Source: Sweltsa coloradensis
Lineage: Eukaryota > Arthropoda > Insecta > Plecoptera > Chloroperlidae
NCBI GenBank assembly: GCA_024449915.1
Contig: JAMZAV010000067.1
Span: 124,001-188,000 of the forward strand
Direction: 5' to 3'
Length of the DNA stretch: 64,000 bases
The notes below the pieces were generated by a model. The model had not been told where the DNA came from. It saw only the letters and a list, made by a program, of their open reading frames with translations, and did no database searches. Below, piece by piece: positions 21,123 to 31,763 of the stretch (position 1 is its first letter; each line of letters starts with the position of its first letter). The position numbers and the translations under genes are program-made.

Positions 21123-21341
21123 TTTTTTTAATTTCTGTCTAAAGTACTAACATAACAGCGTCATAGTCGCCTACTATAAAGCCAAGTTTAAACATCATAT
21201 TTCCCAACTCTGGGGTTACAGAGATGGTTTGTATTTCTCCAAATTAATTTCATGGGCAGTCAAATAGGCAGTGCAATCTGCTCTACACACGTTATTAACA
21301 ATGTACAAAACAGACCAAAAATTAGACAGTTTTAAATTGGT

Positions 21342-21413
21342 GGCCGTATAGCTCAGTTGGTAAGAGCATAGCCCGGTAAGCTAAGGTCCCGGGTTCAAAC
21401 CCCGGTGGAGTCA
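21342..21413 (+). ncRNA. tRNA-like sequence 4
   Basis: Differs from copy 1 at GCCGTATAG (acceptor stem) and GGTGGAGTCA at the 3' side. Confidence 0.5.
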
Positions 21414-21632
21414 CTTTTTTAATTTCTGTCTAAAGTACTAACATAACAGCGTCATAGTCGCCTACTATAAAGCCAAGTTTAAACATCATATTTCCCAACT
21501 CTAGGGTTACAGAGATGGTTTGTATTTCTCCAAATTAATTTCATGTGTAGTCTAATAGGCAGTGCAATCTGCTCTACACACGTTATTAACAATGTACAAA
21601 ACAGACCAAAAATTAGACAGTTTTAAATTGGT

Positions 21633-21704
21633 GGCCGCATAGGTCAGTTGGTAAGAGCATAGCCCGGTAAGCTAAGGTCCCGGGTTCAAACCCCGGTGTA
21701 GTCA
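21633..21704 (+). ncRNA. tRNA-like sequence 5
   Basis: As copy 1 but TAGGTCAG in place of TAGCTCAG, which breaks one D-stem pair and the A box. Confidence 0.5.
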
Positions 21705-21923
21705 CTTTTTTAATTTCTGTCTAAAGTACTAACATAACAGCGTCATAGTCGCCTACTATAAAGCCAAGTTTAAACATCATATTTCCCAACTCTAGGGTTA
21801 CAGAGATGGTTTGTATTTCTCCAAATTAATTTCATGTGTAGTCTAATAGGCAGTGCAATCTGCTCTACACACGTTATTAACAATGTACAAAACAGACCAA
21901 AAATTAGACAGTTTTAAATTGGT

Positions 21924-21995
21924 GGCCGCATAGCTCAGTTGGTAAGAGCATAGCCCGGTAAGCTAAGGTCCCGGGTTCAAACCCCGGTGTAGTCA
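21924..21995 (+). ncRNA. tRNA-like sequence 6
   Basis: Identical to copy 1 over the cloverleaf; T6 follows. Confidence 0.5.
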
Positions 21996-22213
21996 CTTTT
22001 TTATTTCTGTCTAAAGTACTAACATAACAGCGCATAGTCGCCAACTATAAAGCCAAGTTTAAAACATCATATTTCCCAACTCTGGGGTTACAGAGATGGT
22101 TTGTATTTCTCCAAATTAATTTCATGTGTAGTCTAATAGGCAGTGCAATCTGCTCTACACACGTTATTAACAATGTACAAAACAGACCAAAAATTAGACA
22201 GTTTTAAATTGGT

Positions 22214-22285
22214 GGCCGCATAGCTCAGTTGGTAAGAGCATAGCCCGGTAAGCTAAGGTCCCGGGTTCAAACCCCGGTGTAGTCA
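22214..22285 (+). ncRNA. tRNA-like sequence 7
   Basis: Identical to copy 1 over the cloverleaf; T5 follows. The spacer after it is truncated and replaced by TATATGTGTGTG sequence. Confidence 0.5.
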
Positions 22286-22446
22286 CTTTTTAATTTCTGT
22301 CTAAAGTACTAACATAACAGCGTCATAGTCGCCTACTATAAAGCCAAGTTTAAACATATATATGTGTGTGTGTATATGTTCAACCTAATTAATTAAAAAA
22401 TTGACAATCTATAAACAGACCAAGAATTAGACAGAATTAAATTGGT

Positions 22447-22518
22447 GGCTGCATAGCTCAGTTGGTAAGAGCATGGCCCGGAAAGCCAAAGTCCCGGGTT
22501 CGATCACCGGTGTAGTCA
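22447..22518 (+). ncRNA. tRNA-like sequence 8, most diverged
   Basis: It has GGCTGCATAG, an anticodon arm TGGC-CCGGAAA-GCCA (Ser-GGA-like) with compensatory stem changes, and B box GGGTTCGATCA. The changes that keep the stem paired suggest a separate, perhaps older, source copy. Confidence 0.5.
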
Positions 22519-22539
22519 CTTTTTAATTTCTGTCTAAAG

Positions 22540-22570
<31 letters not shown>

Positions 22571-22662
22571 CACACAAAGGCGACATTTCTTTTACCGCGC
22601 ATTCATACTTCCCCCACCACTACAAAGCATCTGCATTCTTTCGTTGGAGCTAGACTAAATAG

Positions 22663-24490
22663 CAAATACTGTTGCTATTTAGAGCATCGCTGTTAAATAC
22701 GATTCATTCAAATAAATGATGAGAGAAAACAAATTAAGACGAAGAGTACGATGTAGTTCGATCCCGACTCACCGCCGCGCCACTAATAACACCGTCCTGT
22801 TAATCACAAGGAAGTTCTCGGATTAACTTCTTTATCTGCCTTGGTTCAAGAACCAGCTCTTCCCGTTAGGATTCTTGTTCCACCCGTCGCATGTGTTAAA
22901 TTCGGCCTGTTACAGTTACAGTATTTGATAATGTTACTCTTATAGAATAGTTAGTGGAAGAATTTTCAGCCAACTCTTCTTGGACCTTTATTCACACAAA
23001 AAAATTCCAAGTATGTATAAACCAATAAAGAAGTTTACTAAGACTTACTTTTTTTTCGGTTGATCTATAAACCCACTATTATTATTTTTATGAACAATTT
23101 TGGGGCAACCAAAAACATTATTTTTCCATTTGTATTTGTTACTTTTACGTTTGTGCTTGTTAGTGGTGAAACGTTCATTGCTAGTGCTGATTGCTTTCTC
23201 AACCTAGGGACTTTTTAAACTTAATGCTTAATAGTAACTTAAGAGGAGTCGCTGAGGCTGGCGTGGAGACGAGTTTAGGCGCTAATTTTTTTATCTCCGG
23301 GTAAACGGTTTATAACACCGTTATCAAACTTACGTTAATAAAGAATAAATCTATGCTATCCAGTACGCGTATTGCTTAATTAATTAATTGATTTTGAATT
23401 CAAAATTAGTGAAATCACCGAAGTTTACTCCATTTTTGGGAGTGTACAGATTTTTTAACTCAAATTTGCATACTGGATATTAACGTTTAAATCAATGTGA
23501 ACGCGTAGTTTAATTTGGTGTTTTCGTAAGATAAACGGTTTGGTGGGAATTTCGCATTTTTTCACGTTTTGGACTTATGTCTCGCAATGGATCTTTAAGA
23601 CTTAATTTTTGTAACCAATTGCGGATATCAATTTAAAAGTACTTTATTAACATCCATGCAACATTTGCTTATAAAACTTCCAACCGTTCAGCTGAAATAA
23701 TCAACACCTGAGTGCGCGCATTTGAGTTGGGCACAGATCAGCGTCCCCTTTCAAAGCTACCCGTTAATAATTATTCAATTTTTATTGGATTTCTTTTGTT
23801 TTCGTTAGTTATCTATTTTATTATTTTATTTATAAATATTTACTAGTGTCGACGCCTTTTCTTGTTGTTAAAAGATGTAATAACAACAAGGATAAACAAA
23901 TAAAATTATCCGTAAGTAGGTTCATCGCCAAAGTTGGTTGATCCAAGACCTACGAATTATCTAATGCCACTGGTCAGTGGCGTATCCAAGGGGGGGGGGG
24001 GAGACAAACCTCCCCCCTTTTTGCAGAAAAAAAGTTTGAAAGTGCACTTTAACGATTCAATGAAGAATATAGAATAATTGTTTGATCGCAATACTAAAGG
24101 CAAATCACCATCTGACCAAAAGATAAATTTAGTAGACACAAAGTTGGTTATTGTGATGCTCTAAAATGCACAGATTTTCAGCAAAATGATCTTAACAAAA
24201 ATTAGATTTAAAAAAGGATTTTAGTAGATGAAAAGTTGGTGCTGATTTAAAACGCACAGGCTTTCACCAAAATGACATTGAAAGAGAAACATTTTCATGG
24301 GGGAAAGCCCCCCGGACGCTCCACTTAACTTTCGGCACATCTATATATTAAAGGATTCCCCCCCCCTTTATAAATTACTGGATAGCATAGCCACTGTCAC
24401 TGGTAGTAATAGGGGTTGGCCCAAGCGGTGCATCATAAATAACTCTTCCTCTTAGTTATTTAGATCTAAATGCTTTTGTGTCTTCTACAG
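22663..24490. other. 3' part of paralogue A intron
   Basis: It holds one interspersed repeat (23215-23740), a poly-G run at 23990-24001 and otherwise no recognised feature. Confidence 0.4.
23215..23740 (+). repeat. ~550-bp interspersed repeat G, copy 1
   Basis: It shares TTACGTTAATAAAGAA-type, ACGCGTAGTTTAATTTGGTG-type and GTTTTGGACTTATGTCTCGC sequence with copies in the other orientation at 47085-47645 and 51160-51725. No coding or terminal structure was seen, so its class is unknown. Confidence 0.6.
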
Positions 24491-25427
24491 GAAACGCCAT
24501 CCACCGTGTTGAGAAACCCAATGAAGATGTAGAAACGACGAATTCGTTCATCTATAAACGGCGCGGCATTGAAAGTTCGAAAGAAGAACAAAACAATGAA
24601 ATATCCGGAGTTGGTCCCAAGAATGACATTGTAAGTTTGAAAGAAGAACAAAACAATGAAATATCCGGAGTTGGTCCAAATTATGGCATTGAAAGTTCCG
24701 AGGAAGAACTAAACAATGAAATATCCAGGATTGGTCCAAAGTACGGCATTGAAAGTTCAAGGAAGATCTAAACAATGAAATATCCAGGATTGGTCCAAAG
24801 TACGGCATTGAAAGTTCAGAAGATTTTGATGATGACACCGAATCCAGTGGCGATCACAGTGGGGGCCGGGACTTTGATGATGACACCGAATCCAGTGGCG
24901 AGCCCAGTGGGGGACGGGGATTTGATGATGACACTGAATCCAGTGGCGATCACAGTGGTGGACGGGGATTTGATGATGACACCGAATCCAGTGGCGAGCC
25001 CAGTAATGAATGGGCCTTTGATAACACCGAAGGTCCAGGAGTAGACGAAGACAGGAACGAGTTATCCGTGCCTTTTACCGAATCCCCAAACCACGTGACA
25101 ACCAATAATTATCACTGGGGCCATGGTGGCTACAATTACTACACAACCGGGCATGAGCACGGCAGAACAGTGTCACCACCATTCCGAAAGACAAATTCCG
25201 CCGAGGATGATAAGGTTTCCGTCAATCATGCGACGGTGAACGTCTTGAAAGCAACCAACGATGAAGATGACCTTGCATTTGATGACGATGAAGTTGACCC
25301 CAACGATGTCGCCTTTATCAGCTCGCCCCAGTGGAGAGCGCTGATGGTCTTGACGGCGACCAACGCAGAGATGAATGACCCGGCCTTCCTAGCTAAGTGG
25401 GTGGACAAGAGGTATCCACAGACTTGA
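24491..25427 (+). CDS. Paralogue A exon 2: acidic repeat secreted protein, 1-nt frameshift
   Basis: The acceptor TGTCTTCTACAG ends at 24490 and the exon is entered in phase 1. The product begins with about 24 residues ending in a basic KRR site. Four 20-residue repeats (GIESSKEEQNNEISGVGPKN type) run from 24565, then four 16-residue repeats (FDDDTESSGDHSGGRD type) at 24825-25016, alternating DHS and EPS. A His/Tyr/Gly stretch (HWGHGGYNYYTTGHEHG) and a hydrophobic-acidic tail end at TGA 25425-25427. The fourth 20-residue unit is 59 nt long, one base short near 24759-24760, which shifts the frame and gives TAA at 24769-24771; the downstream frame is open to the end. Total would be about 331 residues. 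I do not recognise the family. Acidity and repeats suggest an extracellular or mineral/matrix protein, but that is only a guess. Confidence 0.65.
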
Positions 25428-25578
25428 CGAACTACCGATGCCGCCTCCGGAGCATCAAGCCACCACAGAAGTTAATTAATTAAGGGTCACTTTTTAATTC
25501 CGTAAGTCGGGATATGTGTGATTTTTGTCATTAAAACAAATTGTGAATTATTTGACTTAAATCGGATTATTTGGTTTA

Positions 25579-25584
25579 AATAAA
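25579..25584 (+). terminator. Polyadenylation signal of paralogue A
   Basis: AATAAA lies about 150 bp after the stop codon, before a TA microsatellite at 25598-25616. Confidence 0.55.
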
Positions 25585-25934
25585 CATTTAGATTAATATA
25601 TATATATATATATATCTTTTTTTAAATTTCAATCATATTTTTATTGATTTCAATCATCAATTCTAGTTTTTCATCAAGTGTGTGAGCAGATCAAATACTT
25701 TTACAAGCGTTTCGGAAAATCTCTGTAATTTTTTTTTAAAAGGAAAACTTTGCTTAATGTCAGTTAAAAACTTTTATGTTTGTAGCTCCAAGTGAAGAAA
25801 AGTGTACTTACTCTATTTCTATTTTTATTAATACAATCAATTTATTTAAACTGATTAAAAAAATCACAACCTGCCTTCTACAATATTAAAACCACGCGAA
25901 ATATCTGTTTCTCATCGTCATATTATAAATATTT

Positions 25935-26188
25935 TTTTTTCAAGGGAAACCTGTTAACAGGGTACAATGAATGCCCTTCTTCAGGTGAACCAGGTATTTT
26001 GGACTTTGGACAATTGTGAAGGGATGCCCGATGGCGGTTTAAGAGGACCCAATCGCTTGCATTCGCACAACTGAGGAAAATCAAGAAAAAACTTCAGTCA
26101 GGAATGCCGGTTACGACGGGATTCGATCCGGGACCTCCCGAATCAGAGTCGCGCGCTTAACGCTCGAGCCAACACTGAAGGTTTTGTA
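25935..26188 (-). mobile_element. tRNA-derived SINE family B, copy 3
   Basis: Minus-strand head with CGCGACTCTGATTCGGGAGG and B box GGATCGAATCC near 26120; 3' motif TACCCTGTTAACAGG near 25955. Confidence 0.65.
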
Positions 26189-26641
26189 TTATAAGAAAAC
26201 TAACTGACATTGAAAAAGTGATACACCAGTTAAATGTTTTTACGTTTAGAGCTTAAACTTTTAGGAAATAAAGTTTATAAAAGACACAGGAATTAATGGT
26301 TTTAATTAGTAAATTATTTGTTTATTTTGTAACATTTGGAATTATAATGCATTTATAAAATAAAATCTAATTTGGACAAACCGGCATTATGCCTACTGTT
26401 ATTTAACTTCGGTTTGTACTGTATACCGTTCTTCCATATAATGTTCTAAACACGGTATTCGCATTGATTATATATTATCTGGAGTTGTTCCAATTCCCGC
26501 ACAAAATGGATGTGATCTATGCTCTTTTTAATTGAGAGCTATTCCACATTCTCCTTACTTTTATTATCAATTCATAAAACATTAACCACTGGTGATATTT
26601 CCTTGTAAACATCCCAACATTTTATCAATAGCGTCACGGTT

Positions 26642-27339
26642 TTAAGGCTATTCGACCGCGTTTTTCTATTTTCCAAAATATGCTACCAAGTCAAAATATA
26701 GTGAATAGCTTTGAAACCTGGCTCTATTAGAAAATTAAAACTATTTATATATATATATATATATTTCTGATCGGGTACACGGCTAATATCGCCTCTTTTA
26801 GATAATTTCAAATTTCAATTCGCCCAAGTACACCATTCAACGTAGGTAGTTGAATCCCGGTTGGGGCGGACTTTTTTAATTTCTGAATTGTAGTTAATAA
26901 TAATGAATAGGTAGTTGTGTTTTTGTGACATTCATTTTGAACTGGTTTTTTAGAGGCTGACTAAGAGAAAAAAGGTTTTTTTCAGTTGTCTTTCCTGTGA
27001 ATTTTTTCGGTTTGGCGGTACAAATCGGTACAAAATACCTCCAAACAAAAAAAGAAATAAGCAAGAAAGACAATTGTAAAAATAAATATTTTTTCTCAAG
27101 GTTAGCCGCTAGAAAACCATCAGAAGATTATGTGACAAAAACACAACTGCCTACGTTGAAGGGTGTACTTGTGCGAATTGAAGTTTGAAATTATTTTTAA
27201 GAGGCGATATCTTCCGTGTTCCCGATCAGAAAAAAAACAGTTTTCACTTGCGAAAAGAGCCAGATTTAAAAGCTATTTACTATATTTTGACTTGGTAGCA
27301 TATTTTGGAAAATAGAAAAACGCGGTCGAATAGCATTAA
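26642..27339. mobile_element. TTAA-flanked hairpin element, family P1
   Basis: TTAA at 26642 and 27336 enclose inverted arms starting GGCTATTCGACCGCGTTTTT, with inverted similarity extending more than 250 bp inward. A second copy's right arm ends at TTAA 30015-30018. The non-coding, TTAA-bounded form fits a piggyBac-type MITE. Confidence 0.7.
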
Positions 27340-27495
27340 CAAAAAAAATATATTCTACAGAAGTTGCACTTGTACCTTTTTATTTTATTATTGTGGAAGG
27401 GAGAAGGGTCTTTTTTTGGGGGGATAATAATAAAAATAATTATTGATTCACAGCAGTTGTCGTACTATGTCCTTAAAGCGGGCTTATGCTTAAAA

Positions 27496-27508
27496 ACCTT
27501 ATATTATT

Positions 27509-27586
<78 letters not shown>

Positions 27587-27838
27587 TTAATAATTTTTGT
27601 GGGAATCCTGCATGCCCAGGGTGCAAGTATGTTGCGGATAGGACAATTTTGAACCTAAGGCTTAGGCTTAGGTTGTTGGGCTGTTTAAGAGGACTCTATC
27701 CCTTGCATTCGCATTAACGACTGAGGAAAACCTCGGGATAAACCTTCAGTCAGGATTGCCGGTCTCGCCGGGATTTGAATCCGGGACCTCCCGAATCAGA
27801 GTCGCGCGCTTAGCGCTCGAGCCAACACTTTCGTTTTT
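27496..27838 (-). mobile_element. tRNA-derived SINE family B, copy 4, with AAT/ATT tail
   Basis: Head with CGCGACTCTGATTCGGGAGG near 27790, body, and 3' motif TGCACCCTGGGCATGC. The trinucleotide run 27498-27588 adjoins its 3' end and is probably its expanded tail. Confidence 0.65.
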
Positions 27839-27841
27839 GTG

Positions 27842-28188
27842 TGGTAATAACCAACGTTTCTTTAATCAACCGGAAATTCCATTGATTACATTAAGTAGGG
27901 TATACAAGTGTTGCTAATCACAATCTAACTATTGGTCAGCCTACGCACATTAAGAGAGATTAACAAACGGTTTCGCACATGATTGTGTATACAATTTTAT
28001 CAACTTCTTTTGAAACTATACTCTGGATTATTTTTGATTGTGTTAATGAGGAATTATTTTTGATTTTGCATGTAGTAGGTTCGGTATTATGTATTAATAC
28101 ATTATTATGAAAGTTTTGATAATATAATGTGTAACTGAACGGTCTTATTTATTCGTAACTCCAAAGCCTTCTGAAATCTTTGTGAACC
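27842..28188 (+). promoter_or_regulatory. Upstream region of paralogue B, conserved with A
   Basis: It aligns with 19455-19810 in scattered blocks, best in the last 60 bp before the ATG (TTCGTAACTCCAAAGCCTTC). Confidence 0.5.
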
Positions 28189-28246
28189 ATGAGAATCTGT
28201 GTCGTCATCATCGTCGTGGCAGTATATTGGCTCGTTTCTGCTCAAG
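28189..28246 (+). CDS. Paralogue B exon 1: signal peptide
   Basis: ATG at 28189 encodes MRICVVIIVVAVYWLVSAQ plus one base, with donor GTAAGT at 28247. Same length and phase as A exon 1. Confidence 0.75.
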
Positions 28247-28313
28247 GTAAGTGGTTTTAACTGCTATTCTTAACACGCTTCAAGCCTTCCTAATTTAAGG
28301 TTGATCTATCGGC

Positions 28314-28680
28314 TTAAGAGGATGGATGGGATAGTCGCGAAATTACAGTTTTTTCGTGATATCTCGAGATCGATGCAAAATATCTAAAAACTGACTCTAG
28401 ACATATGTGGTTTTGTAAGAACTTATAGCCTGTACGAAAAAATATTGTAATGTGATGGCAATTAAGTTATTATTAGAATTTTAATAAATTAAATGCATAT
28501 CTTAAATAAAAACAACACTGTTTATTATATTTGAATATTTTGTCTTGCATTATATTGTTCTGACAAAACCACATAGCGGTCTAGAATCAGGTCTAAGATA
28601 TTTTGCACCATTCTTGAGATATCACGAAAAAACTGTAATTTCGCATGGTTTTTATTTCGCGACATTCATCATCCTCTTAA
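28314..28680. mobile_element. TTAA-flanked hairpin element, family P2, copy 1
   Basis: TTAA at both ends encloses inverted arms with GAGGATG, CGAAATTACAGTTTTTTCGT and GATATCTCGAGA. Copy 2 is at 50378-50737. Length about 365 bp, no ORF. Confidence 0.75.
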
Positions 28681-28849
28681 TTTATATTTTTAAAGTTAGT
28701 TGAAGAAAACAATAGACATAGATCATACTTCATACAACAATATTATACCTCTTGACAATTTTTGATCAGGGTCAAAATTGAGCAGTTATTCTCCAACCTT
28801 CAATTTCTTGACATAATTTTATGATCATCTGACATTGCCAAAAGTATTT

Positions 28850-29276
28850 TTTATTTATTTTCGGGTTGAGCGGTACGCCTTATATAGTCGATTATAGCGA
28901 CCGCCAAATGAAAAAAAAATCGCAGGAAAGACAACTGTTAAAAAAAAATCTCTCAATCAACCTTTAGAAAACCAGTTGAAAATTAATTTCACAAAAACAC
29001 AACATTGTAGTGCCCGTAATATTTATCAATCAATAATCAATCTGTTAATTGGTTGCTGATCAATAACTATTGGTACACTTTCAGACTACTTAACATGACG
29101 GATAAGTGATTTGGGAGAGTATAGGTGTTCTTACCATAAAATCATGAAACTGTGTAAATAAGATTACATTTAATAAAACAAGACTTTTATCACTTACACA
29201 AAATTATGGTTTTTGTAATAAAATGCATTTCCTATCCTGGATTCTGGAATCACTTCCTACTTCAAAGATGGTTGAG

Positions 29277-29307
<31 letters not shown>

Positions 29308-30018
29308 TCCACCTGGTCACTTCATGTAATGACTGGTAGTACTTCCCTTGATTGTATCTACTTGGACCTGTGGCTAAAGGCCATTGGCTAATTTAAATAG
29401 GGTTGCATTCACATGGCCCTATGAGAGCGTCAGCTGATTCCAGATCTATGCCGAACGTAAGTTAGAGATTGCTGCATGCCTGGTGAGAATGCCATGGACA
29501 TCAAAGTGTGTTATAACTTATAACATTGTGACGTAGGTCCAGATAACAGCAGTGAGTTGGACTTGGACTTTCTACTTTAGCTCTAATAATAATTGGCACT
29601 GTTAACATTACCATCTACATTACAGAACTAATATCTATCTATTGAATTGATTGATATATTAATGACTATGTGATTTCCAATCATTGTACACTAATTGATG
29701 ATTAGTTTGCTAACATTATATTACTAATGTTGAATGATTACTAAATATTCCCAGTTTTGATGGAATCTATACCCAATCAATAACAGTGAAGATGAATTCC
29801 TGTTTTCACTACAACATCCTACGTTGAATGGTGTGCCTTGGCGAATTGAAGTTTGAAATTATTTTGAGGTGGCGATATTGGCCGTGTATCTGATCAGAAA
29901 AATTTGAGAAAAAAAAATAGTTTTGATTTTCTAAAAGAGCAAGTTTCAAAGCCATTTACTATATTTTGACTTAGTAGCATATTTTGGAAAATGGAAAAAC
30001 GCGGTCGAATAGCCTTAA
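28850..30018. mobile_element. TTAA-type hairpin element P1, copy 2, truncated and interrupted
   Basis: The right arm (TTACTATATTTTGACTTAGT to AATAGCCTTAA at 30018) and the middle (ACAAAAACACAAC, CCTACGTTGAATGG) match 26642-27339. The left arm is not seen. An 808-bp LTR-like insert splits it at 29006-29813. Confidence 0.55.
29006..29813. mobile_element. Probable solo LTR, 808 bp
   Basis: It starts TGTAGTGCCC and ends TTTTCACTACA, with the TG...CA form and 7-bp inverted tips. ACAT flanks both sides (29002-29005, 29814-29817), and removing it with one ACAT restores the P1 element sequence. It contains a GA microsatellite near 29282-29308. No internal retroviral domain is present. Confidence 0.6.
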
Positions 30019-30075
30019 GACATTCTTTTTTATTTTTTATTGAAAGGGAGTATTGAATGGTGGAATTATTGTTAG

Positions 30076-30345
30076 TTGTGTCAAGTGTTGCCTATAGACT
30101 CTGAAAGTTTGTGCTGTACAGAAAATAAGATAATTGACCAAGTTTGTGAAGCTCATACTTCTTTTCTTAAACTTAGTTATTTTAGAAGATGCTCCTATAT
30201 TGTTGCGATAAGAAACAGCACGAAAAAGTCTATACTGAATGGTATTAGTAAGAAAAGTGTAAGACTCATTCAGATGATCTGCTGCCTAATAAAGTTACTT
30301 AGTAATAGCATACAAATAATTTATTTTCTTATGGGTAAACGCTAA
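30076..30345 (+). pseudogene. Possible P2X7-C-terminus-like TE fragment
   Basis: The open frame reads CQVLPIDSESLCCTENK near its start, resembling the C..MPT..ESVCC.E pattern of P2X7 intracellular-domain-like proteins that are common in animal transposon relics. The later residues do not support the match clearly, so this is a weak call. Confidence 0.25.
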
Positions 30346-31005
30346 TGCTACTCTCGATATAATAAAGACAACCGTATTGTTATATTCCCTCGTGTGTTGC
30401 AAACAAAAAATAACAATATCCAGAATTTCAACTCACTTTTATTTATTTATTTATTGGTTCACTCAAATACAGCATTGCTGCCATTTTACATTTAGGTATA
30501 GACTAAAATAAATTTAAAAGCATATAAAAACATAAAACTCAAATCTAAGGATATAAATTCAAAATATCAAAATTGAGCGCCAAGGTCCCCCCGCCCACTC
30601 CCACACACTAATGCCATTTAAATCCTTGTAGTTTCTTCCATCAGTAGTTTCTAATAGCTCTCCTCTTGATACTTCATTTATGTCCTTTCTTTCGTATCGT
30701 TCTTTGACGTCAATCACCTGTTTAATATATTAATTCTCTTGCAAGTCGTGTTGCCCCTTATGGTTTCTTTTGTTTCACGATGATCGTTAATGAAAATATT
30801 TAAAGTCAAAACAGAGAATTTAGAAAATCACAATAAAAGTGGAATAGATGAACTAGGAGCAAAGTGGCCAGCTTTGAGGCTGATCTAGTAAGTACTTCAA
30901 CAATGCTGCATGTATATATAACCCTCTTTTGACAAGGAATTGATTATTATATATTATTATTATGAAAAGATTAAAATTACCTTGTTATAATGCAATGGCA
31001 TATAC

Positions 31006-31763
31006 ACTAGGAAAACGCTTAAGTCCCGCCGCGTTGTTGGATGAGCGTAATTAGTGCATTGAGCTGCCATGTGTTACGCGGATTTTCTGTTGTTCTGTGA
31101 AAAAATCATTGCTTAGTCGAAGGTTTTATTTAATTAAATTAAATTAAATAAAAGTTAACTAATTTTTTTTAATTAATTGTAATTTTTAAAAAAGAAAAAA
31201 ATTGAAAATTGCGATTTTCATAAGAAATAATTATTCGATTGCGCTCAAATTTCACAAGAGTATATCCATTTATAAAATTTGGGTTCTGTGAAAAAATCAT
31301 GACAATAGGATAAAGCATGTAGGTGTTATAAGTCAAAGAATTGTTTTGAACAAGAAAAAACACGTAAAATTTCGATTTTTATGAGAAAAAGTTTTCTGAT
31401 TACGCTCAAATTTCACACCAATATCTTAATTCATAAAATTAAGGTTCATGTGAAAAAATCATTACAATCAGATAAAGCATGTAGGTGTTATAAGTCGAAG
31501 AAATTTTGTTAAAATCGAACAAATTCGTAAAATTACGTTTTTTATGCGAAAAAAATTCCCGATTGCGCTCAAAAACGTGGCAGTTCTAAGTTCATAGATT
31601 TTGAAGGCCTCCATAAAATTTCATCGCAATTGGAGTATCGGTTTAGCCGGAATCGTGCGGACAAACACACAAAAATACAAAAAAAAAAATCCGGATTTTT
31701 TTCTCCAGTGTAGTGAAATGGAATCTTCGCTTCGCTCGCTTCGCTCGCTACGCTCATCCAATT
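31006..31763 (-). mobile_element. Asymmetric-TIR element H6
   Basis: On the + strand it begins ACTAGGAAAACGCTTAAG with TTGTTGGATGAGCG just inside, and ends CGCTACGCTCATCCAA at 31763. It is close in sequence to H1 and H7. Confidence 0.65.

Larger units (their letters stand above)
20306..22545 (+). repeat. Tandem array of ~291-bp units each holding a tRNA-like sequence
   Basis: A truncated first copy (20306) is followed by eight units whose tRNA-like parts start at 20470, 20760, 21051, 21342, 21633, 21924, 22214 and 22447. Spacing is 290-291 bp except the last (233). Between them lies a shared ~220-bp spacer (TAACATAACAGCGTCATAGT, TCTAATAGGCAGTGCAATCT) that is nearly identical in all middle units, so expansion is recent or homogenised. 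It lies in paralogue A's intron. Confidence 0.9.
20143..22662 (+). mobile_element. MITE family C, copy 3, split by the tRNA-like repeat array
   Basis: The left half 20143-20300 ends TGTGTTGGTAAAATAT; the right half 22571-22662 resumes CACACAAAGGCGACATTTC and ends CTGCATTCTTTCGTTGGAGC. In intact copies these halves are adjacent. The array 20306-22545 sits between them, bordered by TA repeats. Confidence 0.6.

Noticed and set aside
20306..22545. CRISPR-like array
   Set aside because: The units are long, in eukaryotic DNA, with repeats larger than spacers and tRNA-like content.
24775..25044. Open frame reading MMTPNPVA repeats in paralogue A (and 33437-33658 in B)
   Set aside because: It is an alternative frame of the FDDDTESS repeats; the acidic frame continues into conserved unique sequence on both sides.
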